DNA of 7,495 nucleotides from an uncultured Eubacteriales bacterium (GTDB lineage Bacteria; Bacillota; Clostridia; Lachnospirales; Lachnospiraceae), in NCBI GenBank assembly GCA_900321525.1, contig ONWL01000106.1, forward strand, positions 1-7,495. Direction: 5' to 3'. Below the pieces are notes generated by a model, which was not told where the DNA came from, ran no database searches, and worked only from the letters and a program-made list of their open reading frames with translations. This document shows positions 5,541 through 7,495 of the stretch, piece after piece (the stretch's first letter is position 1; every line of letters begins with the position of its first letter). A program made the position numbers and the translations under genes.

Positions 5541-5574
5541 AAAACAGGCGGTCGCATATGCGGCCGCCTGTTTT
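5541..5574. terminator. Strong intrinsic terminator of the ychF-DUF1292 operon
   Basis: AAAACAGGCGG (5541-5551) and CCGCCTGTTTT (5564-5574) form a perfect 11-bp stem, extended inward through a T-G pair and CGC/GCG to a four-base ATAT loop. It has T-runs on both strands and lies 42 nt beyond the DUF1292 stop. Read leftward it ends that operon and insulates the XRE gene. Confidence 0.9.
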
Positions 5575-5616
5575 GTGTAAACTCAGACTGGATGACAAAG
5601 AAATCAGGTAAAGAAC

Positions 5617-5940
5617 TTATTCAGAAAGATCGTCACTTTCTTCTACCAGTTCATCGTATTCCATACTGTCTAGCATTTCATCAAATGCATCGGAAGCAAT
5701 TTCAAATTCTTCGTCATCCACGATGTTTTCCAGGTTCGGTTCTCCATTTTGTTCTGTGTAGCGGTACAGATAGACACGTCCTTCTTCTGCATCAGAACCG
5801 GACATGGGAAGAAGTGCAATATACTCTCTGCCACCGGCAGGAAAGACATCACCCACTACGCTGCATTCCAGTTCGCTGCCATCATCCAGTGTTAAAGTAA
5901 CAGTATCGGTGCTTACATATTCGCTTTCTTCATAAGACAT
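5617..5940 (-). CDS. DUF1292 family protein (YrzB-like)
   Basis: This is a small acidic protein of 107 residues with no known reaction. The core (about 10-80) fits the DUF1292 family: TVTLTLDDGSELECSVVGDVF opens it (13-33), then REYIALLPM (38-46), a RVYLYRYTE strand (55-63) and the I-DDEEFE signature (73-80). The rest of the C-terminus is highly acidic. No membrane segment or signal peptide is seen, so it is cytosolic. The start is ATG with a near-perfect AAAGGAGGTGG ribosome binding site about 11 nt upstream. Only 32 nt separate it from ychF and no terminator lies between them, so both are probably one transcript. In many Firmicutes the DUF1292 gene instead sits beside the alanyl-tRNA synthetase and Holliday resolvase genes (YrzB context), so the link with ychF is notable. 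Confidence 0.85.
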   Translation of the reverse strand: MSYEESEYVSTDTVTLTLDDGSELECSVVGDVFPAGGREYIALLPMSGSDAEEGRVYLYRYTEQNGEPNLENIVDDEEFEIASDAFDEMLDSMEYDELVEESDDLSE

Positions 5941-5972
5941 ATCAGTTGTCCACCTCCTTTGGTTTGTTATGT

Positions 5973-7070
5973 TTATACGTTGAAACGGAACAGGATCACA
6001 TCTCCGTCCTGCACCACGTAATCCTTACCTTCCAGACGTACCAGACCTTTTTCACGAGCAGCAGTATAAGACTGGCAGTTCAGCAGATCCTGATAGTTGA
6101 CTACCTCGGCACGAATAAAACCACGTTCGAAGTCAGAGTGAATCTTGCCTGCCGCCTGAGGTGCTTTTGTGCCTTTGGTAATGGTCCATGCACGTGTTTC
6201 AGATTCTCCTGCTGTCAGGTAGCTGAGCAGACCCAGCAGATCATAGCTTGCCGCGATCAGCTTGTCCAGACCAGATTCGGTCAGTCCCAGTTCTTCCAGA
6301 TACTCTGCTTTTTCTGCATCGTCCAGCTCTGCCAGTTCCTCTTCCAGATGGGCGCAGATGACGAATACACCACTGCCATCTTCAGCAGCCAGTGCACGTA
6401 CCTGCTGTACATATGGATTGGAAGCACCGTCATCTGCCAGATCGTCTTCTCCTACGTTAGCAGCAAAAATGACAGGTTTGGCGGTCAGTAGGTTCAGGGA
6501 AGCCAGGATTTCTCCCTCCTCTTCATCCTCTAGTGTGACAGACTTGGCAGGCTTGCCTTCTTCTAACACTGCACTGATCCGCTTGAGTAAATCCAGTTCT
6601 TTTAACAGGCTCTTGTCATTCATGGCACTTCTGGTAGTCTTAGCAATCCGGCGTTCCAGCACCTCCATATCTGCAAAAATCAATTCCAGATTGATGGTCT
6701 CAATGTCACGGACAGGATTCACATTGCCTTCTACGTGGATGACATTGGAGTCCTCAAAACAACGTACCACATGAACAATGGCATCTACCTCTCTGATATT
6801 GGCAAGGAACTGATTTCCCAGACCTTCACCCTTTGATGCTCCTTTTACCAGACCGGCGATATCGACAAACTCAATGACAGCCGGTGTGATCTTTTTGGAC
6901 TGATATAAATCAGCCAACAGACCAAGACGGGCATCCGGTACCGGTACGATACCCACATTAGGATCAATGGTACAGAATGGATAATTGGCAGATTCTGCAC
7001 CAGCTTTGGTTAAAGAATTAAATAATGTACTTTTGCCCACATTTGGCAGGCCTACAATACCTAATTTCAT
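5973..7070 (-). CDS. ychF: YchF / OLA1 family redox-regulated ATPase
   Basis: YchF is an Obg-related P-loop NTPase that prefers ATP, binds ribosomes, and is linked to translation and oxidative stress responses. The 365 residues agree with the usual length of about 363. Seen: the G1/Walker A GLPNVGKST at 7-15; the family's NYPFCTIDPNVG at 29-40; the G3 DIAGLVKGASKGEG at 70-83, with a hydrophobic residue where classical GTPases carry the catalytic glutamine; and NVGE at 205-208 in place of the guanine-specifying NKxD, consistent with ATP use. A helical coiled-coil insertion follows at about 130-175. The C-terminal TGS domain is about 281-365 and includes the conserved KIHSDFERGFIRAEV (309-323). 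The start ATG has AAAGGA about 9 nt upstream. A good promoter (7168-7196) lies upstream, and a GTAACTGT palindrome occupies its leader. Confidence 0.97.
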   Translation of the reverse strand: MKLGIVGLPNVGKSTLFNSLTKAGAESANYPFCTIDPNVGIVPVPDARLGLLADLYQSKKITPAVIEFVDIAGLVKGASKGEGLGNQFLANIREVDAIVHVVRCFEDSNVIHVEGNVNPVRDIETINLELIFADMEVLERRIAKTTRSAMNDKSLLKELDLLKRISAVLEEGKPAKSVTLEDEEEGEILASLNLLTAKPVIFAANVGEDDLADDGASNPYVQQVRALAAEDGSGVFVICAHLEEELAELDDAEKAEYLEELGLTESGLDKLIAASYDLLGLLSYLTAGESETRAWTITKGTKAPQAAGKIHSDFERGFIRAEVVNYQDLLNCQSYTAAREKGLVRLEGKDYVVQDGDVILFRFNV

Positions 7071-7092
7071 GGTGTAAATTCCTTTCTGATAC

Positions 7093-7119
7093 GTAACTGT
7101 TCCGTTCCTTCACAGTTAC
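7093..7119 (-). repeat. GTAACTGT palindromic repeat, copy 5 (27 bp) in the ychF leader
   Basis: Arms GTAACTGT (7093-7100) and ACAGTTAC (7112-7119) are perfect over 8 bp. Read on the minus strand, the centre (GAAGGAACGGA) is close to copy 3 (GAGGGTACTGA). It ends 7 nt before the ychF ribosome binding site, in sense orientation with respect to that gene. Confidence 0.75.
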
Positions 7120-7133
7120 TCTTGTACAATAAA

Positions 7134-7151
7134 ATTCAGGTCATTCTGAAT
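7134..7151. repeat. ATTCAG / CTGAAT hairpin in the ychF leader
   Basis: ATTCAG (7134-7139) and CTGAAT (7146-7151) are perfect 6-bp arms with a 6-nt loop. It lies between the ychF promoter and the palindromic repeat, so the ychF leader carries two successive hairpins. Confidence 0.4.
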
Positions 7152-7167
7152 CCAAAAGTCACTTTAC

Positions 7168-7196
7168 ATGATAGCACAATCTGGAGGGAAAGACAA
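7168..7196 (-). promoter_or_regulatory. Probable ychF promoter
   Basis: On the minus strand TTGTCT (7191-7196) and TATCAT (7168-7173) are separated by exactly 17 nt. Each box matches the housekeeping consensus at most positions. Transcription would start near 7161 and give a leader of about 90 nt carrying the hairpins at 7134-7151 and 7093-7119. Confidence 0.6.
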
Positions 7197-7331
7197 TCTT
7201 TTTCGGGAAAACGGAGTGGACAACAGAATATGTGCAGGCAAAAGATTTGGTAGAGCAGAAAAAGAGGATTCTACAAATGAAAAACAACATGATACGCATG
7301 GCAAAATCCTTATAAAATGAAAAAAAATACA
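7197..7331. other. Intergenic stretch between the divergent ychF and mraZ promoters
   Basis: No gene is seen. A 12-codon + strand frame at 7277-7315 is too short and too poorly supported to call. The 13-mer GCATGGCAAAATC at 7296-7308 is an exact copy of one in the hairpin at 2024-2044, here without its other arm, suggesting a decayed repeat. Confidence 0.4.
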
Positions 7332-7360
7332 TTGATTATTTTGTAAAATTGTTTTAGAAT
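7332..7360 (+). promoter_or_regulatory. Probable mraZ (dcw cluster) promoter
   Basis: TTGATT (7332-7337) and TAGAAT (7355-7360) are separated by exactly 17 nt in an AT-rich setting. Transcription would start near 7367, right at the first MraZ-type box, as expected for an autoregulated mraZ promoter. Confidence 0.65.
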
Positions 7361-7368
7361 GAATCTAA

Positions 7369-7415
7369 GTGGAGAAATGTGGTTCAAAATCAGGTTTTTG
7401 TGGGGGAAAGTAGAG
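7369..7415 (+). promoter_or_regulatory. Putative MraZ operator (direct repeats with 10-bp period)
   Basis: GTGGAG (7369-7374), GTGGTT (7379-7384), GTGGGG (7400-7405) and GTAGAG (7410-7415) form two pairs, each with a 10-bp start-to-start distance, separated by 21 bp. MraZ proteins are known to bind short G-rich direct repeats with about one helical turn of spacing in their own promoter. The location just downstream of the -10 box fits repression by MraZ of its own operon. Confidence 0.65.
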
Positions 7416-7443
7416 CGATACGACAGGAAAAGGAGGTGATCAG

Positions 7444-7495
7444 ATGTTTTTAGGCACAATCAACCATACACTAGATACAAAAGGACGTCTGATCA
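7444..7495 (+). CDS. mraZ: Transcriptional regulator MraZ, N-terminus only (cut by window edge)
   Basis: MraZ is a small AbrB-like DNA-binding protein that forms rings and regulates the division and cell wall cluster, of which it is normally the first gene. Only 17 residues are visible, reading MFLGTINHTLDTKGRLI. This closely fits the conserved MraZ opening, in which an NHT-D-KGRL core follows a short beta strand. The ATG is preceded by AAGGAGGTGATC, a 12-nt match to the 16S rRNA 3' end, with 7 nt between GGAGG and the start. The promoter and GTGG boxes upstream support the identification. The rest of the gene and the expected rsmH and ftsL genes would lie to the right. Confidence 0.9.
   Translation, partial: MFLGTINHTLDTKGRLI

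Noticed and set aside
5946..6774. Long + strand frames opposite ychF (Ser-rich and Cys/Phe-rich)
   Set aside because: They are antisense shadows of the ychF coding sequence with no family resemblance or ribosome binding sites.
7277..7315. 12-codon + strand peptide before mraZ
   Set aside because: Too short, only a weak AGAGGA upstream, and it contains the intergenic 13-mer repeat word.

Overview
The window looks like chromosomal DNA of a low-to-moderate GC Firmicute, most likely a gut Clostridia/Lachnospiraceae member. The grounds are very strong AGGAGG-type ribosome binding sites, a XpaC-TelA pair, a YchF-DUF1292 pair, and an mraZ start with a Firmicutes-like MraZ operator. The family assignment is inferred from gene style, not proven.

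Left part (1-1939): shikimate pathway genes. The 5' part of aroE runs leftward off the window edge. Divergent from it, after a gene-free stretch of about 450 bp containing two large inverted repeats, aroD and aroK lie 10 nt apart on the + strand. aroD is intact with all expected catalytic residues. aroK is broken: about 22 codons covering the LID/RPLL region appear to be missing at one point, and the reading frame shifts there.

Middle part (1940-4911): a candidate extended -10 promoter is followed by a leader of about 250 nt packed with palindromic repeats. Then come a XpaC-like membrane protein and a TelA (toxic anion resistance) protein, which overlap by 8 nt and are almost certainly co-transcribed. 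A 13-bp-stem terminator ends telA. It also has a T-run on the other strand, so it can serve the convergent small XRE regulator gene (5006-5230, minus).

Right part (5231-7495): the region upstream of the XRE gene holds two adjacent compound inverted repeats and an AT-rich stretch. A strong bidirectional terminator then closes the leftward ychF-DUF1292 operon. Divergent from ychF, a promoter with a 17-bp spacer and a set of GTGG-type boxes with 10-bp periodicity precede the first 17 codons of mraZ, the first gene of the division and cell wall (dcw) cluster, which continues past the window end.

The most unusual signal is a family of about 27-bp palindromic repeats with arms GTAACTGT / ACAGTTAC. 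Five copies are visible, all intergenic. In two unrelated genes (xpaC and ychF) a copy lies in sense orientation just upstream of the ribosome binding site. I see no phage, CRISPR, IS transposase, tRNA or rRNA, and no obvious new multi-gene system.
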